The notes: generated from the sequence alone by a model not told the origin. A stretch of DNA of 64,000 nt from Pseudonocardia kunmingensis (GCF_006716445.1 NZ_VFPA01000004.1:248001-312000), one strand, 5' to 3'. Shown: positions 54,479 through 63,097, counted from the first letter of the stretch. Program-made: numbers and translations.

Positions 54479-54996
54479 GATCGTCCTTCGACGGTCTCGG
54501 CCAGCTCTGTCTCGTTCAGCGTCATGCCGGGCTCCTGGAGCGCCTCGGCAAGGGCTCGCACGGCGGCGCGGGCAATGTCGCGGTCCGGGGGTGGGAAGTA
54601 GTCGCGCCGCTCCACCCGCCGCAGCTCACCCCGCAGCCGGCGCAACGCACCCGCCCGCGCGGCTGGCTCACCGGCTCGGGCCAGCCCGGCCGCGGTCGCG
54701 ATCGCGGCGTACTCCACGACACGGGCGGCGCGCATCTGCTCGGCCAGCCCCCGCGCCCGCTGCGCCGAGGTCGGCGTCGCGGTCCACAGCAGCGCGCTGC
54801 CCCCGATCCGCTCGACGTCCTCGGCCACCCACTCCAGTTGCTCACGGGTCCGGGCATCCGCGGGCAGCGCCACCACCCCGTCCCCGACCTGAGCCACCCC
54901 GAGGCGCTTGAGCCGGCGCCACACCGCGATCCGCGGCGTCGATGGTTCCCGGGGTATGCGGTAGCACAACAGCACCCACTCCCCACCCGTCACCAC
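54475..54996 (-). CDS. ChrB N-terminal (PaaX-like) domain protein, chromate-responsive regulator
   Basis: 173 residues: WVLLCYRIPREPSTPRIAVWRRLKRLGVAQVGDGVVALP, then LEWVAEDVERIGGSALLWTATP, matching the ChrB N-terminal domain that acts as chromate sensor/regulator. It precedes the C-terminal-domain gene and chrA in a minus-strand operon. A near-perfect dyad lies 18 bp upstream. Confidence 0.82.
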   Translation of the reverse strand: MVTGGEWVLLCYRIPREPSTPRIAVWRRLKRLGVAQVGDGVVALPADARTREQLEWVAEDVERIGGSALLWTATPTSAQRARGLAEQMRAARVVEYAAIATAAGLARAGEPAARAGALRRLRGELRRVERRDYFPPPDRDIARAAVRALAEALQEPGMTLNETELAETVEGRS

Positions 54997-55013
54997 ACCT
55001 CCCCCCTGCCTGC

Positions 55014-55035
55014 TGATGTAACCACGGTTGCATCA
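55014..55035 (-). promoter_or_regulatory. Putative ChrB operator
   Basis: A 22-bp dyad starting TGATGTAACC and ending GGTTGCATCA pairs at 9 of 11 positions. It is immediately upstream of the chrB gene start. Confidence 0.6.
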
Positions 55036-55081
55036 CAATGGGAGGATCGTCAAGCCGGGCGGCGTCTCGGATTTAGTCGAT

Positions 55082-56317
55082 TCAGCGCGGACCGACACGG
55101 GCCCGGCCGGACGGGGGCCGCAGACCGGCCCAACCGATCACGGCGGCGGCGATGAGAAGGGCACCGCCGAGGTAGTAGACGGCCTGGATGCCGATGGCGG
55201 CAGCGAGCGCTCCACCGAGGAGCAGGGAGAGCAGACGACCGAGTTGCCAGAGCATGTCGAAGCTGGCGAAGACCCGGCCGCGCACGGGTTCGGGCGTGTG
55301 GGACTGCAGCAGGGAGTTGAAGGTGACCGCTCCACTGGAGGTGCCCAGCCCGTAGACGGCGAGTGCGGCGAGGGCGACGGGCAGCGCGGTGACCGCGGCC
55401 AGGACCACGTCGACGACGCCGCGCAGCAGGTAGGGGCCGAACACGAACGCAGGCCGCCGTGGATTGGTGACCAGACTGGTGAGCACCAGGGGGCCGAGAA
55501 CGGCGCCGATCCCGATCGCTCCGAGCAGCAGGCCGTAGCCGCTGGGCTCGAGGCGGAGGTGGTCGCGGGCCAACACGACGAGCAGGGCGCTGGTCGCGCC
55601 GGCGGACAGCGCGGCGAGCAGCTGCCCGGCTGCCAGCGCCCGCAGGACCCGGTCGCCGATCAGGACCTTGACCCCGGCGACGGCGTCGGCGAACACACCG
55701 TGGCGGGCGGTGCGGGCGGGTGGAGCAGGCAGCCGAAGCCCGACCAGGACTGCGGCGCTGACCAGGAAGCTGGCCGCGTTGATCGCGAACGCCGGGCCCG
55801 GACCGAGGGCGGCGTAGGCGATGCCGGCGAGCGGGGCCAGCGCGATCTGGGACAGCACCGCGGCGGTCCAGATCCCGCTGTTGGCCGCGATGAGCTCGTC
55901 GTCGTCGACGATCGCGGGCAGTGTGCTGTTCGCGGCCGGGTTGAACAGCACCGCCCCGACCGAGAGCCCGAACGCGATCACGTAGATCGCGACGACGTCG
56001 TCGGCGAGGAACACCAGGGCGATCGCCAGGACCGCGCGCATCAGGTCCGCCCCGACCATGACCCAGACCCGGGGCAGGCGGTCGACCAGGCTGCCGGCCA
56101 GCGGCGCGAGCAGCAGCACCGGCAGGATCTCGGCGAGAACGACCGCGCTGACCCCGAGCGCGGAGCCGGTCAGATCGAACACCAGCAGCGCGAGGGCGAC
56201 CGCGGCGAACACGTCGCCCCACTGCGACGCGGTACGTGCCACCCAGAGTCGCCGGTAGGCGGGGTGGGCGAACACCGTGCGAAGACCCACGGGGCGCTGG
56301 TCGGGTGGTTTGGGCAT
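55082..56317 (-). CDS. MFS transporter (MFS_3/EntS-like)
   Basis: A 411-residue 12-helix transporter: PAYRRLWVARTASQWGDVFAAVALALLVFDLTGSALGVSAVV at the start, AGSLVDRLPRVWVMVGADLMRAVLAIALVF for motif A, and FNSLLQSHTPEPVRGRVFASFDMLWQLGRLLSLLLGGALA near the end. This subgroup includes siderophore and drug exporters. The ATG at 56317 is used. It precedes the chr operon on the same strand, separated by 85 bp containing the ChrB-like dyad, so it is probably independent. Confidence 0.83.
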   Translation of the reverse strand: MPKPPDQRPVGLRTVFAHPAYRRLWVARTASQWGDVFAAVALALLVFDLTGSALGVSAVVLAEILPVLLLAPLAGSLVDRLPRVWVMVGADLMRAVLAIALVFLADDVVAIYVIAFGLSVGAVLFNPAANSTLPAIVDDDELIAANSGIWTAAVLSQIALAPLAGIAYAALGPGPAFAINAASFLVSAAVLVGLRLPAPPARTARHGVFADAVAGVKVLIGDRVLRALAAGQLLAALSAGATSALLVVLARDHLRLEPSGYGLLLGAIGIGAVLGPLVLTSLVTNPRRPAFVFGPYLLRGVVDVVLAAVTALPVALAALAVYGLGTSSGAVTFNSLLQSHTPEPVRGRVFASFDMLWQLGRLLSLLLGGALAAAIGIQAVYYLGGALLIAAAVIGWAGLRPPSGRARVGPR

Positions 56318-56448
56318 GCCCGACTCAACCTACGGTTTGCTTCCCGAGCTTCCCGGGGCGAGGTCGTCCCGAATCCGGCCCTTCTCGCTCGCGTTGGTGC
56401 GGGAGAACTCCCCGATCGACGAACGGGATCGAGCTTGACATTAGCGAG

Positions 56449-56467
56449 TGTGCATATCAGCATGCCT
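56449..56467 (+). promoter_or_regulatory. Putative ArsR operator before metallothionein-like copy 2
   Basis: GTGTGCATATCAGCATG repeats the layout of the site at 35.04 kb (GTG-C/T-GCATA then GCATG). It ends about 5 bp from the GTG start, leaving no room for a ribosome-binding site, so a leaderless or very short leader transcript is likely. Confidence 0.45.
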
Positions 56468-56471
56468 CACT

Positions 56472-56804
56472 GTGACCACTACTGAACACCGCCCCGCCGA
56501 GACCCACCAGCACACCCACGGCCCCGGCTGCGGGCACGAGTCCGTACTGCACGCCGACCACGTCGACTACCTGCACGACGGGCACGTCCACCGCGAGCAC
56601 CACACCGCCGACGGCGTGCACTACGACGAGTGCGCCATCTGCTCCTGCACCAACTGCAGCGACTCCTGCGCGGTCTGCGACTGCACCGACTGCACCTGCC
56701 CCACCTGCAACCACAACGCCTGCGCCTGCGCGCACTGCTCGGACAGCTGCAACAACTGCACCTGCGCCGACTGCTCCTGCACCACCTGTACCCACGCCGC
56801 CTAA
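56472..56804 (+). CDS. Metallothionein-like His/Cys-rich protein, intact copy
   Basis: A 110-residue protein with 20 Cys and 16 His. Residues 1-50 are His-rich (THQHTHGPGCGHESVLHADHV, DYLHDGHVHREHH). From residue 55 the chain is almost only Cys, Ser, Thr, Asp and Asn, with two 21-residue units carrying Cys at positions 1, 4, 8, 11, 13, 16, 18 and 21. It is longer than known bacterial metallothioneins (SmtA 56, MymT 53). No aromatic residue follows position 54, as usual for metallothioneins. The convergent arsR has an SmtB zinc site, so zinc or cadmium is the likely cargo. GTG at 56472 is equivalent to the start of copy 1. Confidence 0.82.
   Translation: MTTTEHRPAETHQHTHGPGCGHESVLHADHVDYLHDGHVHREHHTADGVHYDECAICSCTNCSDSCAVCDCTDCTCPTCNHNACACAHCSDSCNNCTCADCSCTTCTHAA
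56646..56708 (+). repeat. Cys-rich 21-residue unit 1
   Basis: Encodes a unit with eight Cys at positions 1, 4, 8, 11, 13, 16, 18, 21 and Ser-Asp-Ser at 5-7. The same spacing occurs in unit 2, and with one substitution (ADS) in the broken copy at 35.2 kb. Confidence 0.85.
56727..56789 (+). repeat. Cys-rich 21-residue unit 2
   Basis: Same Cys spacing and Ser-Asp-Ser as unit 1, separated from it by a six-residue linker (NHNACA). The pair indicates internal duplication of one metal-binding cluster. Confidence 0.85.
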
Positions 56805-56814
56805 CCAGCGCGGA

Positions 56815-57156
56815 TCACCCGGAGGCCGGCACGCCCGGCCTTCGGCCGTGTTCAGCGACGTGCCGCGCCGCGTCACCCACGATGTGCCGCACATGATCGT
56901 CCAGCAGCCGATACACCCGCTCCCGCTGCCGCTGGTCCACCGCCACCAACCGGGCCGCCCGCAGCACCCGCAGGTGCTGGGAGACCAGCGGCTGGCTGAC
57001 CCCCAGCGCCTCGACCAGCTCACCCACCGATCGCGGCGCGTCGGACAGGGCCATCACGATCGACAGCCGCACCGGGGTGGCCAGTGCCCGGAACAGGTCC
57101 CCCATCGCCTCGACGGCCTCGGACCGGACCTGCCCGACCGCGCCACCGTCCATCAC
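56815..57156 (-). CDS. ArsR/SmtB-family metal-sensing repressor, copy 2
   Basis: A 113-residue repressor closely related to copy 1 (SEAVEAMGDLFRALATPVRLSIVMALSDAPRSVGELVEALGVSQPLVSQHLRVLRAARLVAVD). The C-terminal DDHVRHIVGDAARHVAE fulfils the SmtB alpha-5 zinc motif. The GTG at 57156 aligns with the chosen start of copy 1. It converges with the metallothionein-like gene, with 10 bp between stops. Confidence 0.88.
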   Translation of the reverse strand: MMDGGAVGQVRSEAVEAMGDLFRALATPVRLSIVMALSDAPRSVGELVEALGVSQPLVSQHLRVLRAARLVAVDQRQRERVYRLLDDHVRHIVGDAARHVAEHGRRPGVPASG

Positions 57157-57167
57157 CTGACCCTAGA

Positions 57168-57193
57168 ACATGCACACGTGCTTACGTAGACAT
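57168..57193 (-). promoter_or_regulatory. Conserved operator of arsR copy 2
   Basis: Begins ACATGCACACGTGCTTACG and ends AGACAT; 20 of 26 positions equal the site before arsR copy 1. CACGTG gives a central dyad. It lies 12 bp before the start. Confidence 0.6.
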
Positions 57194-57361
57194 GTCCGCT
57201 GCCGCGTCGGTAGTCGGGCTACGGTGAGATCCGCCGAGTGGCCGCGCAGGCCGTGGACATAGCGGTCGACACGGCCCAGCAACACGCCCTCATGATGCCG
57301 TAACTCAGCCCCTGCTCCGACCACCGAGAACTATCGGTCAGCAGGCCGGGCTGGCATTGTT

Positions 57362-58385
57362 GTCAGTGAGGTGATCTCACCAAGATCATGCGAGCGAGAC
57401 GGCGCGGGAAGGACGTTCGAGTAGGCAGCCTGACCGGTGCGCGGTCGGGCGGCGGGCTCGGTGAACGTGGGCGGGGAGCCCCTGGTAGGACTGGATTTGC
57501 GAAGATCAAATCCGACACAGAGGCTCCCCTTGATTGCGTATCGTGCCATGCTCGACGTGCCCCGCGCGCTCGCCCAGTACGTCGGCCGGCTGCTGCGCGC
57601 CGAACGCCGCGCGCTCCACACCCGTCGTGACAGCAGGGCGCTGACCTGCTTCCACCAGACAGTGTTCGCGCTGCGGTGGTTCCGCGACAACCGCGACATC
57701 GCCGCGCACGCGCGTGACCACGGCATCTCCCGGGCCACCGGGTACCGCTATCTCGACGAAGCCATCCGGGTCCTTGCCGCACAGGCCCCGGACCTGCACG
57801 AAGCCCTGCAGCAGGCCAACGATGAGGGCGTGAGTCACCTCATATTGGACGGCAAGCTGTTCGCCAGCGACCGGCTGGGCGAGCAGACCACCAGCACCAA
57901 AGGCCGGCAGATCGACGCCTGGTACTCCGGTAAGGCCCACGAGCACGGCGGCAACATCCAAGCCCTGTCGGCACCGGACGGCTTTCCGCTGTGGGTTTCC
58001 GAGGTCGAGCCCGGCTCGGTCCATGACATGCGCGCAGCCCGCGCCCACGTGCTCGCCGCCCTGTACTGGGCGTCCTCCCAACTCGATCTGCCCACCCTGG
58101 CCGACAACGGCTACGACGGAGCCGGGATCGGCGTGTTCACGCCGGTCAAACAGCCCGCCAACGGTCACGAGCTCGACGTGGACACCCGCACCTACAACGC
58201 CCTGCTGCGCGGCCTGCGCTGCCTGGGCGAACGCGGCTTCGCGCTCCTCGTCGGCCGCTGGCGCGCGCTGCGCCACATCACCACCAGCCCCCGCAAGATC
58301 GGCAACATCGTCAAAGCCGCGCTCGTGCTCACCCACTTCGAGCACGGCCGACTCACCTGAAACTCGTTGAGATCACTTCAGTGAC
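57362..58385 (+). mobile_element. IS5-like insertion sequence, second type
   Basis: Inverted repeats of about 23 bp: left 57362-57384 (GTCAGTGAGGTGATCTCACC and three more bases) and right 58363-58385, with four mismatches. Encloses one transposase gene. I see no clear target duplication. The ends differ from those of the element at 12.2 kb, so it is a separate lineage. Confidence 0.8.
57530..58360 (+). CDS. IS5-family (HARBI1-like, DDE_Tnp_4) transposase
   Basis: A 276-residue transposase: AYRAMLDVPRALAQYVGRLLRAERRAL, helix-turn-helix IAAHARDHGISRATGYRYLDEAIRVL, then HLILDGKLFASDR (first Asp), LADNGYDGAG (second Asp) and LGERGFALLVGRW (Glu region). The TTG at 57530 is chosen because family members begin just before LDVPR; ATG 57548 is the alternative. 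Complete length suggests a potentially active copy. Confidence 0.9.
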   Translation: MIAYRAMLDVPRALAQYVGRLLRAERRALHTRRDSRALTCFHQTVFALRWFRDNRDIAAHARDHGISRATGYRYLDEAIRVLAAQAPDLHEALQQANDEGVSHLILDGKLFASDRLGEQTTSTKGRQIDAWYSGKAHEHGGNIQALSAPDGFPLWVSEVEPGSVHDMRAARAHVLAALYWASSQLDLPTLADNGYDGAGIGVFTPVKQPANGHELDVDTRTYNALLRGLRCLGERGFALLVGRWRALRHITTSPRKIGNIVKAALVLTHFEHGRLT

Positions 58386-58565
58386 TGACCGCGGTTGTTG
58401 GTGAGCCTCGACCGCGGCCGGTCCGAGCGCGGGTCGGGTGTCAGCGACTCCTGATCGCACTGCTGCCGCCGCCGTCGTCGTCGTCGGTTGAGCAGCGATG
58501 TTGGTTGGCCGTGCTGGATGAGTGATACTCGGGTGGGCGATATCGGATTCGTCACTGGAGGTCGG

Positions 58566-58865
58566 GTGCGGGAGTTCCAGCGTGGCGCGGTCCGGCTGCA
58601 CATCCTGCATCATGCCGCTGAGCAGGAGATCCACGGCGCCTGGATGACCAAGGAGCTGGCCTCGCACGGCTATGACATCAGCCCGGGCACCCTCTACCCG
58701 ACGCTGCACCGCCTGGAGGCCGACGGCCTGCTCGCCTCCGAGCCGCAGGTGGTGGATGGTCGGACACGACGGGTCTACCGGGCCACCGGGGCCGGGAAGA
58801 CGGCGCTGGCGGAGGATCGTCGCGCGTTGGCCGAGCTGGCCCGGGAGGTCCTGCCCGATCGGTGA
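58566..58865 (+). CDS. PadR-family transcriptional regulator
   Basis: A 99-residue winged-helix regulator: FQRGAVRLHILHHAAEQEIHGAWMTKELASHGYDISPGTLYPTLHRLEADGLLASEPQVVDGRTRRVYRAT. This short PadR type is common beside chromate or efflux genes. The GTG at 58566 follows GGAGG; ATG 58518 would add 16 residues. It precedes an APC permease by 53 bp and may control it. Confidence 0.85.
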   Translation: MREFQRGAVRLHILHHAAEQEIHGAWMTKELASHGYDISPGTLYPTLHRLEADGLLASEPQVVDGRTRRVYRATGAGKTALAEDRRALAELAREVLPDR

Positions 58866-58918
58866 CCGGTCCCACTGCAGACTCTGCCACCGATATCGAC
58901 GCCCGATAGCCTGCATGG

Positions 58919-60169
58919 GTGGCGGATCCGGGGTTGGTGCGGCGGCTGGGCTTCGGGGACGCGGTCGTGTTGGGGCTGGGTTCGATGCTCGGTGCGGGGG
59001 TGTTCGCCTCGTTCGGTCCGGCGGCCGCCGCGGCCGGCAGCGGGCTGCTGATCGCGCTGGCGGTGGTGGCGGTGGTGGCCTACTGCAACGCCACCGCCTC
59101 GGCGCGCCTCGCCGCCGTCTATCCGGAGTCGGGCGGGACGTATGTCTACGGTCGGCGGCGGCTCGGGCCGGTGTGGGGGTTCACGGCCGGGTGGGGGTTC
59201 GTGGTGGGGAAGACCGCGAGCTGCGCGGCGATGGCCTTGACGTTCGGTGCCTATGCCTGGCCGGCCAATCGTGTGCCGCCGGCCGTCGCCGCGGTGCTGG
59301 TGCTGACAGCGGTCAACTACCGGGGGGTGGCCAAGACCGCCGGGCTGACCCGGGTCCTGGTTGCGGCCACGCTGCTCGCCCTGGTCGTGGTCGTGATCGC
59401 CGGGCTCGGCGGCGGCGCCGCGGACCCGGCCAACCTGACCGGTTGGACCGGCGGCGGGGTGACGGGGATCGGGCAGGCCGCGGCGTTGTTGTTCTTCTCC
59501 TTCGCCGGCTATGCCCGTATCGCCACCCTCGGTGCGGAGGTGCGCGATCCGGCGACCACGATCCCGCGGGCGATCCCGGTCGCGCTCGGTGTCGTGCTGG
59601 TCGTCTATGCGGTGATCGCGGTGACCGCGTTGCTCTCGGTCGGCCCGGATGGGCTGGCGGCCGCGGCGGCGCCGCTGGCCGCGGTCGCCGGGTCCGGCAC
59701 TCTCGCGTTCCTGGCGCCGGTGGTGCAGGTCGGCGGGGCGGTCGCCTCGGCGGGTGTGTTGTTGTCGTTGATCGCGGGGATCGGGCGGACCACGCTGGCC
59801 ATGGCCCGCGACCACGAGCTGCCCGCCGTGCTGGGGGCGGTGCATCCACGGTTCCGGGTCCCGCACCGCGCCGAGCTCGTGCTGGGCGCGGTAGTGGTGG
59901 TGATCGTGCTGGTGACCGACGTGCGCGGGGCGATCGGTTTCTCCAGCTTCGCGGTGCTGGTCTACTACGCGATCACCAATGCCGCCGCGTTCACACTGGG
60001 GCCGGACCAGAGCCCGCACCGGGGCCGGCTGCGTGCGGTCACCGTGGTCGGGCTGCTGGGCTGCCTGGGCCTGGCGTTCACCCTGCCACCGGTCACCGTC
60101 GCGATCGGGGTTGTGGTCCTCGCGGTCGGGGTGGCCGGCCGCGCGGTCCTGCGGACGACCCGCAGCTGA
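58919..60169 (+). CDS. APC-family amino acid permease
   Basis: A 416-residue transporter with 12 predicted helices. The first helix has LGFGDAVVLGLGSMLGAGVFASFGPAA (GSMLGAGVF, the unwound substrate site of APC proteins), and YPESGGTYVYGRRRLGPVWGFTAGW marks helix 3. The C-terminus ends in FTLPPVTVAIGVVVLAVGVAGRAV. The substrate is unknown. GTG start. Confidence 0.86.
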   Translation: MADPGLVRRLGFGDAVVLGLGSMLGAGVFASFGPAAAAAGSGLLIALAVVAVVAYCNATASARLAAVYPESGGTYVYGRRRLGPVWGFTAGWGFVVGKTASCAAMALTFGAYAWPANRVPPAVAAVLVLTAVNYRGVAKTAGLTRVLVAATLLALVVVVIAGLGGGAADPANLTGWTGGGVTGIGQAAALLFFSFAGYARIATLGAEVRDPATTIPRAIPVALGVVLVVYAVIAVTALLSVGPDGLAAAAAPLAAVAGSGTLAFLAPVVQVGGAVASAGVLLSLIAGIGRTTLAMARDHELPAVLGAVHPRFRVPHRAELVLGAVVVVIVLVTDVRGAIGFSSFAVLVYYAITNAAAFTLGPDQSPHRGRLRAVTVVGLLGCLGLAFTLPPVTVAIGVVVLAVGVAGRAVLRTTRS

Positions 60170-60323
60170 CCTGCGCTGCACCTGAACCTTCCGCTGCACC
60201 TCGGGCTGGACGGCGCGGGTGAACTTCTGCTGAACGGCCCCGCCGAGGCGCCCCGGCGCCGGTCGCTGGCAGATATCGTGCCGCGATATCGGAAACCGGG
60301 TTGAGGCACGTGGAGGTGCGGAC

Positions 60324-61034
60324 ATGCGTCGCAACATCGAGGACTTCGAGCTGCTCAACACCGCATCGCAGCTGCGGCGGGCGGCGATGCACGCATTCGA
60401 CTACTACCGCGGCGCGATCGCGCTGGCGGACTGCCAGTCGATCGTGGAGGAGTCCTACGAGCTGCTCGGGCAGACCGCGGTGATCAAGGCGCACCTGGTC
60501 GCGTTGGCGGACCGGTGGTCGATCGAGCGGCTACGCCGGGTCGGGATCCTGGACAACCGGCTCGGGCGCACCGCACCCGAGGTGCTGTTCGTCGACCTCG
60601 ACGACTCCGGCCCGGCCGCAACGGCGGCCGCGCTGCTGGCCGGCTACGCCCGCGGTCGGGTCAACACCAGCTCGGCCGGGCAGAAACCCGCCGCGGGCAC
60701 CGACCCCGCTCTGGTCCGGGTCGCCGCCGATGCCGGGCTGGACCTGACCGAGGTCTTCGCCAAGGCCGTCACCCGCGAGGCCCTGCAGGTCGCCGACGTC
60801 GTCATCACCCTGGGCCCCGCCAGTCTCGACCCGGAATACCTCGCCGTCCCCGAGTCCACCGCGGACGGGCAGCCGGCGGTGGGCCGGCACCGCCGGGTGC
60901 TGCACTGGGACCTACCGGTGCTCGATGACCAGCCCGACGACGTCATCCGTGCCGCGATCGACGACCTCGACCGCCGGGTGCTCGGGCTGCTCGTCGAGCT
61001 CCTCACCCCAGCCGAGCGGTCCCCCGACCAGTAG
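60324..61034 (+). CDS. LMW protein-tyrosine-phosphatase/arsenate-reductase-like protein with lost active site
   Basis: A 236-residue protein. Residues 1-85 form an all-helical domain found before ArsC-type phosphatase domains. From residue 87 the fold is LMW-PTP/arsenate reductase-like: VLFVDLDDSGPAATAAALLAGYARGRVNTSSAGQKPAAG, where active enzymes have FVCVHNAGRSQ. The catalytic Cys is Asp and the Arg of C-X5-R is Pro. GPASLDPEYL replaces the usual Asp-containing loop. Enzymatic activity is therefore unlikely; a binding or regulatory role is possible. Confidence 0.75.
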   Translation: MRRNIEDFELLNTASQLRRAAMHAFDYYRGAIALADCQSIVEESYELLGQTAVIKAHLVALADRWSIERLRRVGILDNRLGRTAPEVLFVDLDDSGPAATAAALLAGYARGRVNTSSAGQKPAAGTDPALVRVAADAGLDLTEVFAKAVTREALQVADVVITLGPASLDPEYLAVPESTADGQPAVGRHRRVLHWDLPVLDDQPDDVIRAAIDDLDRRVLGLLVELLTPAERSPDQ

Positions 61035-61073
61035 CGCCGCCGCCGGGCAACGACGGGCTGATTCGGGCGGGGC

Positions 61074-61390
61074 GTGGCGATGGTGGGCTCGCGGGTCGAG
61101 CTGTTCGCGGCGATCCGCCGGGACGCCCGCGCGGGCTGTCCGGGCGGGCGCTGGAACGCAAGCACGGGGTCGGACGCCGCACGGTGGTCGCGGCGTTGGC
61201 GTCGGCCTGGCCGGCGCCGCGCAAACCGCTCCCACCGCGAGGGTCGAAGCTCGACCCGTTCAAGACGAGGATCGATCACATCCTGCGCGCGGATCTGGGA
61301 CGCGCCACGCAAGCAGCGCCACACCGTGCGCCGCATCCTCGACCGACTCATCGACGAGCACTCCGCGCACGACGTGATCGGCGAGGGACG
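61074..61390 (+). pseudogene. IS21-family IstA fragment, frameshifted
   Basis: SRVELFAAIRRDARAG, ALERKHGVGRRTVVAALASAWPAPRKPLPPRGSKLDPFKTRIDHILRADL and DAPRKQRHTVRRILDRLIDEHSAHDVIGE are consecutive parts of an IstA transposase, but they lie in three frames. The rest of the gene and istB are missing. It is a different IS21 lineage from the fragment at 12.0 kb. Confidence 0.7.
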
Positions 61391-62447
61391 CCAGCGAACA
61401 GCGAGCCGTCGATGCGAGCAGCTGGCGCGCAGAGGCGCAGACGTCACCCGGCCTGGTCGGCCGCACCCCGCCGCTGATGCCCGGCAGGCGCCCTACCTGG
61501 TGTTTCCTGCCAGTCTCAACCGTGTAGATAGTGCGCACGACGCCCCACCGACTCGAACCCCCACGATGCCATGGGGCGACGCCGCAGTTCAGCTATCGAT
61601 CTGGCAGCGCGAAGCCAGCTTCGAGCAACAGCGATCCGGTGCCGAAGCGCAGGTCATGCTCGGTCCCATCCTTTGGTAATCCCGTTTGATTCGGCCGTAT
61701 GACCTGCTGGAATCTCACGGGAGCTGAGAGTTGGAACCGTGGCGTTTGTCGGGGTTTCTCAGCGTCGCTTCAGGAATCGCTCGACTCTCAGCGTGACTTC
61801 AGCGCCCGACCCGCACGGTTTCATCACTCCCGGGCGAGTGGCGCCTCGGGGAACCGCGATGGAAGGCCCGATGTCGACGTTGCAGGACCATCCCGCTCCC
61901 GCCCGCAGCAGCTGCCCGCCGCCGCGGTCCGGTTTCCTGCGCAGCTGGCGCACCCCCCAACACCGGGACGGTATGGCTCGCTGACTCCACGCACCCATCA
62001 TGGGCGTCACCGGGACCGGGGTGGCCCGGCTCGGCGCACAGAGCATCGCAGCCGGCGTGCTGCTGGTGCAGGCCCGCCGCAGGCGCCCGCGGGACGGCGG
62101 CCCCGCGCGGGGCAACGCGGGATGGGGGCGCATCAACTACCCGCCGTGCTGACACACGTTGGCTCCGCGAATTCAGTCAACGCACGAGGTCGCAGACCGC
62201 CCGCGCCGACAGGAGGCTCTTCGGAAGGAAGGCAGCGGCCGGGCTGGCCGCGGCCAGGTCGGCGATGTCATCCCGGTCCAGCGTCGAGATCACATGGCCA
62301 GCTTGCCGGCGAGCTGGAGCGGGTGGGTGAACGCCGGGGATGATCGCACCAGTTCTCGTCGAAGTCAGGCGGCCGCGCTCTTCTCCTCCGGCTCGAGGAC
62401 CCGGAAGAGGCTCAACCCGCCGAACCGGCACACCGCCGAGGCGCGGC
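61391..62447. other. About 1 kb without an intact gene
   Basis: Only debris is visible. On the minus strand near 62177-62290 a frame ends STLDRDDIADLAAASPAAAFLPKSLLSARAV, which resembles the end of a response-regulator receiver domain (F-X-P-K with the conserved Lys). A plus-strand frame near 61870-61980 (STLQDHPAPARSS) is not assignable. No tRNA, CRISPR or clear repeat was found. Confidence 0.4.
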
Positions 62448-62819
62448 TCAGTTGCGCACGTACGCGCCCATCATCCGGTGAAGTGACGCGAGTCGTTCGG
62501 GAAGGAGCTCCGCGTCGAATCGCCCGTCGCGGACCCAGGCCTCGACGGCTGCAACATCCTCGTCGGCCAGCAAGGGACCGACGCGCACCGCGGGACCGAT
62601 CGGGCGCTGTCGCGCGTCAGTGGGTTGGAGCACCAGCATCGGGCCCGGCGAGCGCATCCCGCAGGCGAGGCGCCCGACCGGACACTGGGCGACAACCAGC
62701 ACACCGAGCCGACTGGAGCGAACCACGCGGCGCATCGCCGCGACAGCGCGGTCGTACACGTCCGTGGCACATCTCGACTCACCGCAGAGCACCAGGGTGT
62801 ACCCCACCCGAGGATTCAC
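62448..62819 (-). CDS. Four-Cys small protein, paralogue of the 38.1-kb gene
   Basis: 123 residues: VGYTLVLCGESRC (C-X4-C), SSRLGVLVVAQCPVGRLACG (C-X6-C), SPGPMLVLQPTDARQRPIGPAVRVGP, and ELLPERLASLHR at the end. All four Cys and most Gly/Pro positions match the product encoded at 38130-38504. The GTG overlaps the stop of the upstream 60-residue ORF (GTGA). A Zur-like box precedes that ORF, so both paralogues are expected to be zinc-controlled. Confidence 0.75.
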   Translation of the reverse strand: MNPRVGYTLVLCGESRCATDVYDRAVAAMRRVVRSSRLGVLVVAQCPVGRLACGMRSPGPMLVLQPTDARQRPIGPAVRVGPLLADEDVAAVEAWVRDGRFDAELLPERLASLHRMMGAYVRN

Positions 62820-62998
62820 GGTCCTGACTCCCCCATCGCGGAGAGAGTGCCACCGAGAACGAGCTTGCCCGCCCAGGAGAACCGGGAGGCCCGCGGGCGC
62901 TCCCGAGCTCCGACCACCCGACCGTTCTCGAACGCGAGCGACGAGGCGGCGATCCGGGCCGGCTCGATCCGACGCCGTGCGCAGCGGGCCAGGTTCAC
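62816..62998 (-). CDS. Small ORF between Zur-like box and four-Cys protein
   Basis: A 60-residue Arg/Ala-rich, basic product (NLARCARRRIEPARIAASSLAFENG). No family recognised. Support comes from position: the GTG start is 15 bp from a Zur-like box and the stop overlaps the next gene. It could be a small RNA- or ribosome-binding protein, or only a coupling leader. Confidence 0.45.
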   Translation of the reverse strand: MNLARCARRRIEPARIAASSLAFENGRVVGARERPRASRFSWAGKLVLGGTLSAMGESGP

Positions 62999-63013
62999 AC
63001 ACCCACCATCTCA

Positions 63014-63035
63014 CGCAACGATAACCGTTTTCAAT
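63014..63035 (-). promoter_or_regulatory. Zur-like box upstream of the four-Cys protein operon
   Basis: On the plus strand GCAACGATAACCGTTTTCAA, sharing AACCGTTTTC with the ZnuA-side box. It precedes the minus-strand small ORF by 15 bp. Confidence 0.72.
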
Positions 63036-63097
63036 AGAGGCAGAGCATGGCCGGAGCCCACCAGTGGCACGCGCCACGGCGACAGGCGGTAGATGGC

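Noticed and set aside
61540..61590. tRNA-like T-loop (TTCGAGTC on the minus strand)
   Set aside because: The flanking bases do not form a T-stem, and no acceptor or anticodon arm can be drawn.
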